Shown in pieces: positions 46,273-55,072 of a stretch of DNA of 64,000 bases. Every line of letters starts with the position of its first letter. Position 1 is the stretch's first letter. A program made the position numbers and the translations under genes. Location of the stretch: contig CAKSDE010000007.1 in the NCBI GenBank assembly GCA_934444735.1, forward strand, positions 61,312 to 125,311. The letters run 5' to 3'. The notes under the pieces were generated by a model. The model was given only the letters and a program-made list of their open reading frames with translations, ran no database searches and was not told the DNA's origin. This stretch comes from an uncultured Clostridia bacterium. Its GTDB lineage: Bacteria > Bacillota > Clostridia > UBA1381.

Positions 46273-46301
46273 TTGTTTTTTTGAAAGTTTTGCGTTATAA
46301 T
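46273..46301 (+). promoter_or_regulatory. Probable promoter for cysE-cysS-mrnC
   Basis: TATAAT at 46296-46301 with TTGTTT at 46273-46278 (17-base spacer). An overlapping alternative is TTGAAA at 46281 with a second TATAAT at 46302. No T-box leader can be made out in the short upstream region. Confidence 0.6.
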
Positions 46302-46353
46302 TATAATGTATAGGTGTGTAAAAATGTTATCCATAATTTAGGAGGTAACAATA

Positions 46354-47049
46354 TTGTTTGATAATTTAAGATATGATGTAAAGTCTGTTTTGGAACGCGA
46401 TCCGGCGGCACGAAACGGTTTTGAGGTGTTTTTTCTCTACCCCGGAATCAGTGCTGTTATGTGGCATCGTCCGGCACATTTTTTATACAAGAAAAACTTT
46501 AAATTCCTTGCACGCTGGATTTCACAGTGCGTAAGATTTTGGACGGGAATAGAAATACACCCCGGTGCCGAAATCGGAAAAGGATTATTTATAGATCACG
46601 GAATGGGTGTTGTAATCGGAGAAACCGCGGTGGTCGGCGATGACTGTACGATATATCAGGGCGTTACATTGGGAGGCACCGGAAAGGAAAAGGGCAAACG
46701 CCACCCGACTTTGGGAAATAATGTAATGGTCGGCAGCGGCGCTAAGGTTTTGGGACCTTTTACGGTAGGAGATAACTCAAAAATTGCGGCAGGCGCGGTA
46801 GTGCTCTCGGAGGTGCCGCCGAATTCTACCTGTGTCGGAGTCCCGGCAAGGATAGTAAAGCGTGAGGGGGTAAGAGTTGATAAGTGTATTGACTTAGATC
46901 AGATCCGTATTCCCGATCCCGTATCTATGGAGATGTGTACGCTTTCGGTTCATATAGCAAATCTTGAGAAAAAGCTCGAAGAATTAAAAAAAATCGCTCC
47001 CGAAACGGGAAAATGCAGTGCAGAAGGTGAAACAAATGAAAATTTATAA
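46354..47049 (+). CDS. cysE: Serine O-acetyltransferase
   Basis: 231 residues. The N-terminal helical part (RDPAARNGFEVFFLYPG) is followed by a left-handed beta-helix with IDHGMGVVIGETAVVGDD (catalytic His-Asp region) and GVTLGGTGKEKGKRHP. It acetylates serine for cysteine synthesis. TTG start with AGGAGGT seven bases upstream. The grouping with cysS and mrnC is standard in Firmicutes; its 3' end overlaps cysS. Confidence 0.94.
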   Translation: MFDNLRYDVKSVLERDPAARNGFEVFFLYPGISAVMWHRPAHFLYKKNFKFLARWISQCVRFWTGIEIHPGAEIGKGLFIDHGMGVVIGETAVVGDDCTIYQGVTLGGTGKEKGKRHPTLGNNVMVGSGAKVLGPFTVGDNSKIAAGAVVLSEVPPNSTCVGVPARIVKREGVRVDKCIDLDQIRIPDPVSMEMCTLSVHIANLEKKLEELKKIAPETGKCSAEGETNENL

Positions 47050-48445
47050 TACAATGACAAGAAAAAAAGAGGAGTTTGTACCGATTGATAAAAATGAGGT
47101 AAAAATGTACTCCTGCGGACCGACAGTATATGATTATTTTCATATAGGAAATGCGCGCCCGTTCATAATTTTTGACACAATGAGACGTTATCTGGAATAC
47201 AGAGGCTACAAGGTAAAGTTTGTGCAGAATTTTACCGATATTGACGATAAAATGATCAACCGTGCAAATAAAGAGGGCATAACGGTAAAAGAACTGGGTG
47301 AGCATTTTATTGAAGAGTATTTCAAAGATGCAGGCGCTCTGGGGATAAAAAAGGCAACCGTTCACCCGAAAGCTACGGAAAATATCGATGCTATTATTGA
47401 TATTATAAAAACGCTGGAGGATAAGGGCTTTGCATACAATGTGGACGGAAATGTTTACTTTGCAACCAAGAAATTCCATGAATACGGCAAGCTTTCCAAA
47501 CAACCCCTTGAAGATTTGGAGGCAGGGGCAAGAATTGACGTTAATGAGAAAAAGCGTGACGCTATGGACTTCGCTTTGTGGAAAAAGCAAAAAGAAGGTG
47601 AACCGGCATGGGAAAGCCCATGGGGAATGGGACGTCCCGGCTGGCATATCGAGTGTTCTGCCATGGCGAACAAGTATCTCGGCAAAACGATAGACATACA
47701 CTCGGGCGGACAAGATCTGATTTTTCCGCACCATGAGAACGAGATTGCGCAAAGTGAATGTGCGAACGGTCAGATTTTTGCCAATTACTGGATGCATAAC
47801 GGCTACATCAATATAAACAACCAAAAGATGAGCAAATCTTTGGGAAATTTCTTTACGGTTAGAGATATTGCAAAAAAATACGATTACGAAATAATCCGCT
47901 TTTTCATGCTCTCGGCACATTACAGAAATCCGGTGAATTTCAGTGATGTATTGATGGAGCAGGCAAAGTCTGCGGTTGAAAGAGTTTATACCTGTCTTGA
48001 TAACTTGAAGTTCTTAGCTGAAAATGGGGTAGAGCGTGCGCTTACCCCCGAAGAACAGGCGCTTTCGGAGAAAATTGACGAATGTAAGGATAAATTTATC
48101 GCCGCAATGGACGATGATTTAAACACTGCCGATGCGATTGCTGCGATATTTGACATTGTCTATGCCGCAAATACCGGGCTTTCAAAGGAAAAGGAAAGTT
48201 CAGTGGAGATAGTTAACAAATGCATTGATACCATTAAGGAATTGGGCGGTGTCTTGGGACTTTTCGTTTCTGAAAAGGAAGAAACTCTTGATTCGGAAAT
48301 AGAGGCGCTGATTGAAGAAAGAAATGCCGCAAGAAAGGCAAAGGACTGGGCAAAGGCAGATGAGATCAGAGATAAGCTAAAAGCTATGAACATCATATTA
48401 AAAGATACTCCGATGGGTGTGAAATGGAGCAGAGCAGATGACTGA
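47036..48445 (+). CDS. cysS: Cysteinyl-tRNA synthetase
   Basis: 469 residues, class I. CGPTVYDYFHIGNARPF carries a zinc cysteine and the HIGH-type motif. WHIECSAMA and the HHENEIAQSE segment complete the zinc site, and KMSKSLGN is the second signature. The C-terminal region holds the tRNA-binding helical domain. ATG 47036 has GAAGGTG upstream and gives the normal N-terminus MKIYNTMTRKKEEF; an earlier codon at 47018 is less likely. Confidence 0.96.
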   Translation: MKIYNTMTRKKEEFVPIDKNEVKMYSCGPTVYDYFHIGNARPFIIFDTMRRYLEYRGYKVKFVQNFTDIDDKMINRANKEGITVKELGEHFIEEYFKDAGALGIKKATVHPKATENIDAIIDIIKTLEDKGFAYNVDGNVYFATKKFHEYGKLSKQPLEDLEAGARIDVNEKKRDAMDFALWKKQKEGEPAWESPWGMGRPGWHIECSAMANKYLGKTIDIHSGGQDLIFPHHENEIAQSECANGQIFANYWMHNGYININNQKMSKSLGNFFTVRDIAKKYDYEIIRFFMLSAHYRNPVNFSDVLMEQAKSAVERVYTCLDNLKFLAENGVERALTPEEQALSEKIDECKDKFIAAMDDDLNTADAIAAIFDIVYAANTGLSKEKESSVEIVNKCIDTIKELGGVLGLFVSEKEETLDSEIEALIEERNAARKAKDWAKADEIRDKLKAMNIILKDTPMGVKWSRADD

Positions 48446-48848
48446 TTTGACATTTGAAAAAGCCGGCTTATATCCGCCGTTGGTTTTGGCATATATGGGA
48501 GATGCCGTATATGAGCTTTATGTGCGGTCGAGAATTATATGCGAGCATGGCGATATGCCGCCGCATAAGCTGCACCTTGAGGCGATAAAGCACGTAAAAG
48601 CCGAGGCACAGAGTAACTCTATGCTAAAGCTTGAGCCGATTCTGACAGAGGAGGAGCTTACTATATATAAGCGCGGAAGAAATACAAAGTCGGCAACGGT
48701 TCCGAAAAATGCAGATGTTGCGCAATACAGACGTGCAACGGGTTTGGAGGCGCTTTTCGGATATTTATACATCAGCAAACAATCCGAACGTCTTGATACA
48801 CTTATGAAAACAGCGTATGAACATTCAAAGGCGACCTTGAATGAATAA
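48438..48848 (+). CDS. mrnC: Mini-ribonuclease III
   Basis: 136 residues. VLAYMGDAVYELYVRS is the RNase III catalytic motif, with no double-stranded RNA-binding domain, and RGRNTKSATVPKNADVAQYR follows. It matures the ends of 23S rRNA. It overlaps cysS by eight bases, the usual Firmicutes arrangement. Confidence 0.93.
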   Translation: MTDLTFEKAGLYPPLVLAYMGDAVYELYVRSRIICEHGDMPPHKLHLEAIKHVKAEAQSNSMLKLEPILTEEELTIYKRGRNTKSATVPKNADVAQYRRATGLEALFGYLYISKQSERLDTLMKTAYEHSKATLNE

Positions 48849-48903
48849 AAGATGTTGGGATTAAAACATAAACTAATATAAATGAACATTGGGAGGAAAT
48901 AAA

Positions 48904-49752
48904 ATGGACAAAAAAAGATTATGCGAACTTTCGATTATTGCAAATAAAGTCCGCAAGCACGCACTGACGGCTGTTTACAGCGCAAATTCGGGACACCCCG
49001 GCGGCTCGCTTTCGATTGCTGACTTACTGGCGCTTTTGTATTTTGAAAAGATGAATATTGATCCGAAAAATCCGAAGATGGATACAAGGGACAGATTCGT
49101 TTTATCAAAGGGACACACAGCTCCGGCACTTTACGGTGTACTGGCAGAAAGAGGTTTCTTCCCGACAGAGGATATAAAGACTTTCAGAAAGACAGGCAGT
49201 TATTTACAGGGACATCCCGATATGAAACACATTCCGGGTATTGATATGTCAACAGGCTCTCTCGGACAAGGTGTATCGGCAGCGGGTGGAATGGCACTTG
49301 CGGCAAAGCTTGATAACAAGGATTACAGAGTTTACACAGTTTTGGGTGACGGCGAACTGGAGGAAGGACAAGTCTGGGAGCAGGCTATGTTTGCGGCTCA
49401 CTATAAATTGGATAATCTGACAGCATTTATCGATTTCAACGGCTTACAGATTGACGGAGATATAACAAAGGTAATGAATCCGACTCCTATCGATAAAAAG
49501 TTTGAGGCTTTCGGATGGAATGTTTTGACGGCTGATGCGCATAATATAGAAGAACTCTCAGAGGCAATCGAAACGGCTAAAAAGACAAAGGGCAAGCCGA
49601 CAGCTATTGTTATGAAATCGATAAAGGGCAAAAATGTTTCGTTTATGGAAAACAATGCTGCATGGCACGGCGCAGCACCGAACAAGGAACAATATGAACA
49701 GGCTATCGGCGAGCTTGATGAAATAATAAAGAAATTGGAGGCACAGTTATAA
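48904..49752 (+). CDS. Transketolase, N-terminal (diphosphate-binding) subunit
   Basis: About 282 residues. SGHPGGSLSIADLLALLYF, LSKGHTAPALYG, TGSLGQGVSAAGGMALA and LGDGELEEGQVWE are the thiamine diphosphate/Mg motifs. The enzyme is split in two, as in many Clostridia and Archaea; the other half follows at once. It moves two-carbon units in the pentose phosphate pathway. GGGAGG precedes ATG 48904. Confidence 0.94.
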   Translation: MDKKRLCELSIIANKVRKHALTAVYSANSGHPGGSLSIADLLALLYFEKMNIDPKNPKMDTRDRFVLSKGHTAPALYGVLAERGFFPTEDIKTFRKTGSYLQGHPDMKHIPGIDMSTGSLGQGVSAAGGMALAAKLDNKDYRVYTVLGDGELEEGQVWEQAMFAAHYKLDNLTAFIDFNGLQIDGDITKVMNPTPIDKKFEAFGWNVLTADAHNIEELSEAIETAKKTKGKPTAIVMKSIKGKNVSFMENNAAWHGAAPNKEQYEQAIGELDEIIKKLEAQL

Positions 49753-50681
49753 TGGCAAAGAAAGCGACAAGAGAATCATACGGAAACGCATTGGCGGAAT
49801 TCGGCGCTGATGAGAGAATAGTTGTGCTTGATGCAGATCTTTCAAAATCAACCAAAACCGAAGTATTCAAGAAAAAATATCCAGAAAGATTTATAAATAT
49901 GGGAATTGCGGAAGGAAACATGATGAGCGTTGCGGCAGGTCTGGCTTCATGCGGCAAGATTGTTTTTGCATCAAGCTTTGCGATGTTTGCGGCAGGACGT
50001 GCATTCGAGCAGATAAGAAACTCAATCGGATATCCGCACTTAAACGTTAAAATAGGCGCAACCCATGCCGGAATATCGGTAGGAGAGGACGGAGCTACAC
50101 ATCAGTGTCTTGAAGATATTGCCCTGATGCGCTCGATCCCGGGAATGGTTATAATGAACCCGGCTGACGATATTGAGGCGCGTATGTGCGTAAAAGCAGC
50201 AATTGAGCATGACGGTCCTGTATATATGAGATTCGGCAGACTTGCCGTTGAAGATGTAAACGGTGAGGATTATAAGTTTGAAATGGGCAAGGGAGTGCAG
50301 CTTACAGACGGAGATGACGCGGCGATTATCGCGACAGGTCTGATGGTTCAGGAGGCTTTGAAGGCTCATGATATGCTAAAAGAAGAAGGCATCAATGCAC
50401 GCGTTATAAATATTCATACCATTAAGCCTTTGGACGAGGAAATTATTGCAAAGGCAGCCAAAGAAACAGGTGCGATTGTTACTGCCGAAGAGCATTATAT
50501 CATGGGGGGCTTGGGAAGTGCGGTATGCGAAACTGTATGCAAGACAAATCCATGCCCGGTGAAAATCATCGGTACAGACAGATTCGGACAGTCGGGTAAG
50601 CCTGCCGAACTCTTTGAAGTGTACGGCTTGACAGCTGAAAATATTGTAAAGAATGTAAAAGAAGTTATAAAATTAAAATGA
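49752..50681 (+). CDS. Transketolase, C-terminal (pyrimidine-binding) subunit
   Basis: 309 residues. VVLDADLSKST, FINMGIAEGNMMSVAAGLA (with the glutamate that activates the cofactor), HAGISVGEDGATHQ and the C-terminal domain with GRFGQ-like TDRFGQSGKPAEL. It completes the split transketolase with the gene it overlaps by one base. Its stop overlaps the start of a lipoprotein gene. Confidence 0.94.
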   Translation: MAKKATRESYGNALAEFGADERIVVLDADLSKSTKTEVFKKKYPERFINMGIAEGNMMSVAAGLASCGKIVFASSFAMFAAGRAFEQIRNSIGYPHLNVKIGATHAGISVGEDGATHQCLEDIALMRSIPGMVIMNPADDIEARMCVKAAIEHDGPVYMRFGRLAVEDVNGEDYKFEMGKGVQLTDGDDAAIIATGLMVQEALKAHDMLKEEGINARVINIHTIKPLDEEIIAKAAKETGAIVTAEEHYIMGGLGSAVCETVCKTNPCPVKIIGTDRFGQSGKPAELFEVYGLTAENIVKNVKEVIKLK

Positions 50682-51241
50682 AAATAAGAAATTTATTGAT
50701 AGCAATTTTACTGCTTTTGACCTTGACGGCTTGCAAAAAGACAGAAGAAGCCGTTGAGGTTACGGCTAAAACCGTTTTGCCGCAAAATGAAATATCCGTG
50801 ATTATAGGTTATACCCCAAAAGAAGAAGAAAAACTGACCAGGGTTTGTAAGGAAATAACCTACAAAAACGAAACGAGGGGCGCAAGCGATATTGTTAACG
50901 TAAAGGTATATCCGCCGAATACGAAAAATTCGCCGGACGATTTAAAAAAGCTCTACGATGAGCAAAAGAAGAAATGTGAACAATATTCTTCTTTGGTCGA
51001 AACGGGGGCGGATAACTCATTTATCGCGTTTCCGTCCGTTTATCTTTATAAAAACGGATATTATGTTGTTATAACGGCAGGCTCGGGCGGAGATGACGCG
51101 CAGATTGAAATGCTTAAAAAACTTGCGGAGATTGCGGATAAGAATATCGAGGCGATGGCTCCCGAAGAAGTTGCCGAGGAGGACAGCGATGTCCCGAAAA
51201 AGCAGGAAAAGGACAGTACAAAGAAGAATCAGAAAAGCTGA
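50678..51241 (+). CDS. Predicted lipoprotein, uncharacterised
   Basis: 187 residues. A type II signal peptide with hydrophobic core LLIAILLLLTLTA and lipobox LTAC (Cys about 19) is followed by a soluble domain of about 130 residues and a charged, low-complexity tail (EEVAEEDSDVPKKQEKDSTKK). I recognise no family. It overlaps the transketolase stop (ATGA), so it is cotranslated, although no functional link to transketolase is evident. The domestic processing enzyme, lspA, is the next gene downstream. Confidence 0.8.
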   Translation: MKIRNLLIAILLLLTLTACKKTEEAVEVTAKTVLPQNEISVIIGYTPKEEEKLTRVCKEITYKNETRGASDIVNVKVYPPNTKNSPDDLKKLYDEQKKKCEQYSSLVETGADNSFIAFPSVYLYKNGYYVVITAGSGGDDAQIEMLKKLAEIADKNIEAMAPEEVAEEDSDVPKKQEKDSTKKNQKS

Positions 51242-51272
51242 GCTTTCGCGAAAGCGAAAGTATCGGCTTTTT
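51232..51272 (+). terminator. Probable terminator after the lipoprotein gene
   Basis: AAAAGC near 51232 pairs with GCTTTTT near 51265, enclosing the perfect palindrome GCTTTCGCGAAAGC. The T-run is short. Confidence 0.6.
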
Positions 51273-51321
51273 ATGACATCTTTTTTGTGTTTTACCGTTA
51301 TATTACAAATGTAAAAAATAC

Positions 51322-51350
51322 TTTTATTTGGAAAAATACTGTGATATAAT
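51322..51350 (+). promoter_or_regulatory. Extended -10 promoter for lspA operon
   Basis: TATAAT at 51345-51350 preceded by TGA (extended -10). The -35 position (TTTTAT at 51322) is weak. Confidence 0.6.
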
Positions 51351-51396
51351 AGTTTTAGTATGTAGAGGATAATTTTTTTAGAAAGGATAGAAGTAA

Positions 51397-51849
51397 ATGC
51401 TTTTATGGTCACTTTTTGCCGTAGTTATAATGGCAGTTGATCAATTAACCAAATTTTTTGTTGTAAAATACATAAGTGCGAGTGATATTATAACAGTCAT
51501 TCCAGGACTGTTTGAGTTTGTTTATGTGAAGAATAAAGGCGCAGCGTTTAATATACTCTCGGGACGGCTGGGATTTTTGAGCCTGATTTCGCTGCTTTTT
51601 GCCGCAGGCGTGATTTGGTATATGATAGTAAAAAAGCCGCAGAATAAAATGTGCAGAGTGTCTTTGATGCTGCTTTTTGCCGGAGCTTTGGGAAATGCAA
51701 TCGATAGGGTTTTCAGAGGTTTTGTTGTTGACTTTATCAAAACTTCATTTATCAATTTTCCGGTATTTAACGTTGCGGATATTGCAATTACCGTCGGTGC
51801 GGCGCTGTTTATTATATATTTAATGTTTTTTGACAATAAAAAGGAATAG
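51397..51849 (+). CDS. lspA: Lipoprotein signal peptidase (signal peptidase II)
   Basis: 150 residues, four transmembrane helices. DQLTKFFVV, VKNKGAAFNIL, GALGNAIDRVFRGFVVDFI and FNVADIAITVG carry the two catalytic aspartates. It removes signal peptides from prolipoproteins. First gene of the lspA-rluD-ddl-murI-DUF1934-ctpA run. Confidence 0.95.
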   Translation: MLLWSLFAVVIMAVDQLTKFFVVKYISASDIITVIPGLFEFVYVKNKGAAFNILSGRLGFLSLISLLFAAGVIWYMIVKKPQNKMCRVSLMLLFAGALGNAIDRVFRGFVVDFIKTSFINFPVFNVADIAITVGAALFIIYLMFFDNKKE

Positions 51850-51852
51850 CCG

Positions 51853-52758
51853 ATGGAAATTACAGTTATTGAAACGGATTTTGTGCGTGCCGACAAGTAC
51901 ATAAGCGAAAAGGTACCTGAAATATCACGCTCATTTGCCGCAAAGCTTTTGGAGGAGGGAAGGGTTTTGGCAAACGGTGAGAAAATCGGCAAAAACTATA
52001 AGGTAAAAGAGGGCGATATTTTAAATATAGATATGCCCGAACCCGAGGTGGCAGACGTTTTGCCCGAAAATATACCGCTTGATATTGTATATGAGGACGA
52101 TGACCTGCTCGTTGTAAATAAACCGCAGGGAATGGTGGTTCACCCGGCACCGGGGAATTATTCCGGGACGCTTGTAAATGCTCTGATGTATCACTGTAAG
52201 GATAATCTCTCGGCGATAAACGGGACAATCCGCCCGGGAATAGTGCACAGAATCGATAAAGATACAAGCGGACTTTTGGTTGTCGCAAAAAATAACGACG
52301 CGCATATTTCACTGACCGCGCAGCTAAAAGAGAAAAAAGCCGTAAGGAAATATTATGCTTTGGTAAACGGCAACGTAAAGGAAAACGGCACTGTGAATAA
52401 GCCGATAGGAAGAAATCCGTCGGACCGCAAAAAAATGGCGGTTGTTGCAGGCGGACGTGATGCGGTAACTCATTTTAATGTGCTGAGAAATTATGATAGA
52501 TATACGCTTTTGGAGTGTATTCTGGAAACCGGCAGAACGCATCAGATAAGAGTGCATATGGCATCGGTCGGACATTCGATAGTCGGGGATAAAACCTACG
52601 GAAAGACAAAAGAAGAATTTAAGCTCAACGGGCAGCTGCTGCACGCAAAAACAATAGGCTTTAATCACCCGTCAAAAGGAATTTATATGGAATTTTCTTC
52701 GGAACTTCCGGAATATTTTTCCGATATTTTAAATAAGCTTGACAAAAGGCAAAAATAA
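51853..52758 (+). CDS. RluD/YlyB-family pseudouridine synthase
   Basis: 301 residues. An N-terminal S4 domain (SRSFAAKLLEEGRVLANGE) is followed by the synthase domain with GMVVHPAPGNYSGTLVNAL, HRIDKDTSGLLVVAKN (catalytic aspartate) and LETGRTHQIRVHM. It isomerises uridines in 23S rRNA; RluD-type sites are most likely. The lspA-rluD linkage is universal in Firmicutes. Confidence 0.93.
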   Translation: MEITVIETDFVRADKYISEKVPEISRSFAAKLLEEGRVLANGEKIGKNYKVKEGDILNIDMPEPEVADVLPENIPLDIVYEDDDLLVVNKPQGMVVHPAPGNYSGTLVNALMYHCKDNLSAINGTIRPGIVHRIDKDTSGLLVVAKNNDAHISLTAQLKEKKAVRKYYALVNGNVKENGTVNKPIGRNPSDRKKMAVVAGGRDAVTHFNVLRNYDRYTLLECILETGRTHQIRVHMASVGHSIVGDKTYGKTKEEFKLNGQLLHAKTIGFNHPSKGIYMEFSSELPEYFSDILNKLDKRQK

Positions 52759-52772
52759 GGAGATGTTTTATT

Positions 52773-53846
52773 TTGAAAGAAAAAATAAGAGTATGTGTTA
52801 TATTCGGAGGTATGTCGCCCGAACATGACATATCCGAAATTTCGGTTACATCAATTTTGAATAATCTGGATAGAGAAAAGTATACAATTTATCCGCTTGG
52901 TATTACAAAGGACGGAAAATGGTATTTATATAGCGGCAAGACCGAAAATATAATCGGCGGAAAGTGGCTGGAGGACGAAAAATTCTTAAAGCGTGCAATA
53001 ATTTCGCCCGATGCGGAGCACGCAGGAATAATACTTCCCGAGAACGAAGAAATTATCAAAATCGATATTGTATTTCCGGTGCTGCACGGTGAGTTCGGCG
53101 AGGACGGAACGATCCAAGGGTTGTTTGAGCTGGCAGGCTTAAAATATGTCGGAATGGGTGTTTTGGCGTCGGTTACGGCTATGGATAAAACATATACGAA
53201 AATTATAATGAACAATGCCGGTATTCCGCAGGCGGACTGGGTTATAGCAAAGACATGGGAATTTGACAAGATTGATAAAATAATGGACGAGGCGGAAGAA
53301 AAGCTCGGTTATCCGTGCTTTGTAAAGCCTGCAAATACAGGCTCGTCGGTAGGCGTTGCAAAGGCATATAACAGAGAAGAGCTCGAAAATGCACTTCATG
53401 CCGCGGCGGAATTTGACCGCAAGATACTGATAGAGGAATTTATAGACGGTCATGAGGTTGAGTGTTCGGTTTTGGGAAATGAGAACCCGAAAGCGGGGGA
53501 AGTCGGCGAAATCATGCCCACAGTTGACTTTTACGATTTTGACGCGAAATATTCCGATGAATCGACAAAGCTGCAAATTCCTGCAAATCTGCCCGAGGAT
53601 ACACGCGCACAGATACGCGCATATGCCGTAAAAGCATTTGAGGCTCTCGGCGGTGCAGGACTTTCGAGAGTGGATTTCTTTGTAAAATATTCGGATAATT
53701 CGGTTATTTTAAATGAAATAAATACCATGCCGGGATTTACGAGCATCAGTATGTACCCCAAGCTTTGGCAGGCGATGGGAATGTCATATTCGGGACTTTT
53801 GGATGAACTTATCGAATTAGGCTTAAAAAGAGTAAGAAAACAGTGA
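52773..53846 (+). CDS. ddl: D-alanine--D-alanine ligase
   Basis: 357 residues, ATP-grasp. VIFGGMSPEHDISEIS, KPANTGSSVGVAKA, EFIDGHEVECSVLGN and ILNEINTMPGFTSISMYP. The FYDFDAKY segment keeps the tyrosine typical of D-Ala-D-Ala rather than D-lactate ligases. It makes the dipeptide for peptidoglycan. TTG 52773 is in the right frame with AAGGAG upstream. Followed by murI, another peptidoglycan precursor gene. Confidence 0.95.
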   Translation: MKEKIRVCVIFGGMSPEHDISEISVTSILNNLDREKYTIYPLGITKDGKWYLYSGKTENIIGGKWLEDEKFLKRAIISPDAEHAGIILPENEEIIKIDIVFPVLHGEFGEDGTIQGLFELAGLKYVGMGVLASVTAMDKTYTKIIMNNAGIPQADWVIAKTWEFDKIDKIMDEAEEKLGYPCFVKPANTGSSVGVAKAYNREELENALHAAAEFDRKILIEEFIDGHEVECSVLGNENPKAGEVGEIMPTVDFYDFDAKYSDESTKLQIPANLPEDTRAQIRAYAVKAFEALGGAGLSRVDFFVKYSDNSVILNEINTMPGFTSISMYPKLWQAMGMSYSGLLDELIELGLKRVRKQ

Positions 53847-53853
53847 GGTTATT

Positions 53854-54657
53854 ATGGACAATCGAAGCATTGGCATTTTTGATTCGGGAGTCGGCGGACT
53901 TACGGTAATGAAGCAGATTATGAATGAGATGCCGCATGAAAATATTATCTATTTCGGTGATACCGGAAGAGTCCCGTACGGCACAAAATCAAGAGATATT
54001 ATAATGAAATATTCGCAGAATGATGTACGCTTTTTGGAAAGTCATGATGTAAAGCTTATAATTATTGCCTGCGGTACAGCAAGCTCCGCGGCTTTGCCCG
54101 AGATAAAAAGTCAGTTTAAGACACCGATTATCGGTGTTATCGAGGCGACTGCCGAGGCGGCTGTGAGAGCTACAAAAAACCGCAAAATAGGAGTTATCGG
54201 CACAGCCGGCACAATAAAAATCGGAGCATATGAGAAGATCATACACAGCTACGGAATAGATACATATAAAAAAGCGTGTCCGCTTTTTGTGCCGCTGGTT
54301 GAAAACGGACATTTTGATACGCAGGTGGTAAAGTTGGTTGTAGAGGAATATCTTACACCGATACGCGATGCGGGCATCGATACGCTTATATTGGGCTGCA
54401 CGCACTATCCTCACTTAAAAAAAGTGATCGGTGAGTTTATGGGAAAAGATGTAACTCTTATTGATCCGGGAATTGAAATTGCAAAGTATCTTAAAAATTC
54501 GCTTGATGAAAAGGACTTACATTCTCAGAGCTTTGACAGTGACCGTTACCAATATTTTGTAAGCGACAGTGCCGAGGACTTTGAAGATCTGGCATCTGTA
54601 CTTTTACATAAGAATATCAATGGAAAGGTGAAAAAAATTGACATTGAAAAATACTGA
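53854..54657 (+). CDS. murI: Glutamate racemase
   Basis: 267 residues. IGIFDSGVGGLTVMKQI, YFGDTGRVPYGTKS, and the two catalytic cysteines in IIACGTASSAAL and LGCTHYPHLKK. The first cysteine motif reads ACGTAS where most MurI proteins have ACNTAS. It supplies D-glutamate for the cell wall. Its end overlaps the next gene by 20 bases. Confidence 0.94.
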   Translation: MDNRSIGIFDSGVGGLTVMKQIMNEMPHENIIYFGDTGRVPYGTKSRDIIMKYSQNDVRFLESHDVKLIIIACGTASSAALPEIKSQFKTPIIGVIEATAEAAVRATKNRKIGVIGTAGTIKIGAYEKIIHSYGIDTYKKACPLFVPLVENGHFDTQVVKLVVEEYLTPIRDAGIDTLILGCTHYPHLKKVIGEFMGKDVTLIDPGIEIAKYLKNSLDEKDLHSQSFDSDRYQYFVSDSAEDFEDLASVLLHKNINGKVKKIDIEKY

Positions 54658-55066
54658 TAAAGATGCTATAATAACTATAAAGAACCTTCAGACTATGGAC
54701 GGTGAGTCGGAAATTACCGAGCTTATTACCGAAGGAAAATTTTATATACATAATGAAAAGCAGTATATATTTTACGAAGAGGACAGCGAAGAAAGTAATT
54801 CCACCGTCATGATGGTCATTACGGATAAAGACGTGACTCTGACGCGAAAAGGTGAATTTGGCTCAAAGATGTATTATCAGGAGGGAAAAACGGAGCAGAT
54901 TATTTATCATACGCCGTACGGGGATATGACTATGGCATTAAAAACGCTCCGAATTGATAATCATCTGGAAAATGGGGGAGAACTGCGGCTGATTTATGAA
55001 TTGTCCGTAAATGAAGAGTGCTTTCATAATGATTTGACTATCAGTGTCAGAAAAAAGAAAGGATGA
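54638..55066 (+). CDS. DUF1934-family beta-barrel protein (YwiB-like)
   Basis: 142 residues, mostly beta strands. EGKFYIHNEKQYIFYEEDSEES and TPYGDMTMALKTLRID and the C-terminal LIYELSVNEE fit DUF1934 (calycin-like barrel). Function unknown; the family often lies near arginyl-tRNA synthetase or cell-wall genes in Firmicutes. TTG start inside the murI end, with GAAAGGTG upstream. Confidence 0.85.
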   Translation: MTLKNTDKDAIITIKNLQTMDGESEITELITEGKFYIHNEKQYIFYEEDSEESNSTVMMVITDKDVTLTRKGEFGSKMYYQEGKTEQIIYHTPYGDMTMALKTLRIDNHLENGGELRLIYELSVNEECFHNDLTISVRKKKG

Positions 55067-55072
55067 TAACGA

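Noticed and set aside
46200..46353. T-box or other riboswitch before cysE-cysS
   Set aside because: Only about 150 bases are available upstream and no T-box sequence (TGGNACCGCG-like) is present.
46925..47920. 331-codon open frame antisense to cysS
   Set aside because: The plus strand encodes a complete cysteinyl-tRNA synthetase with all signatures; the antisense frame resembles no known family and has no proper start signal.
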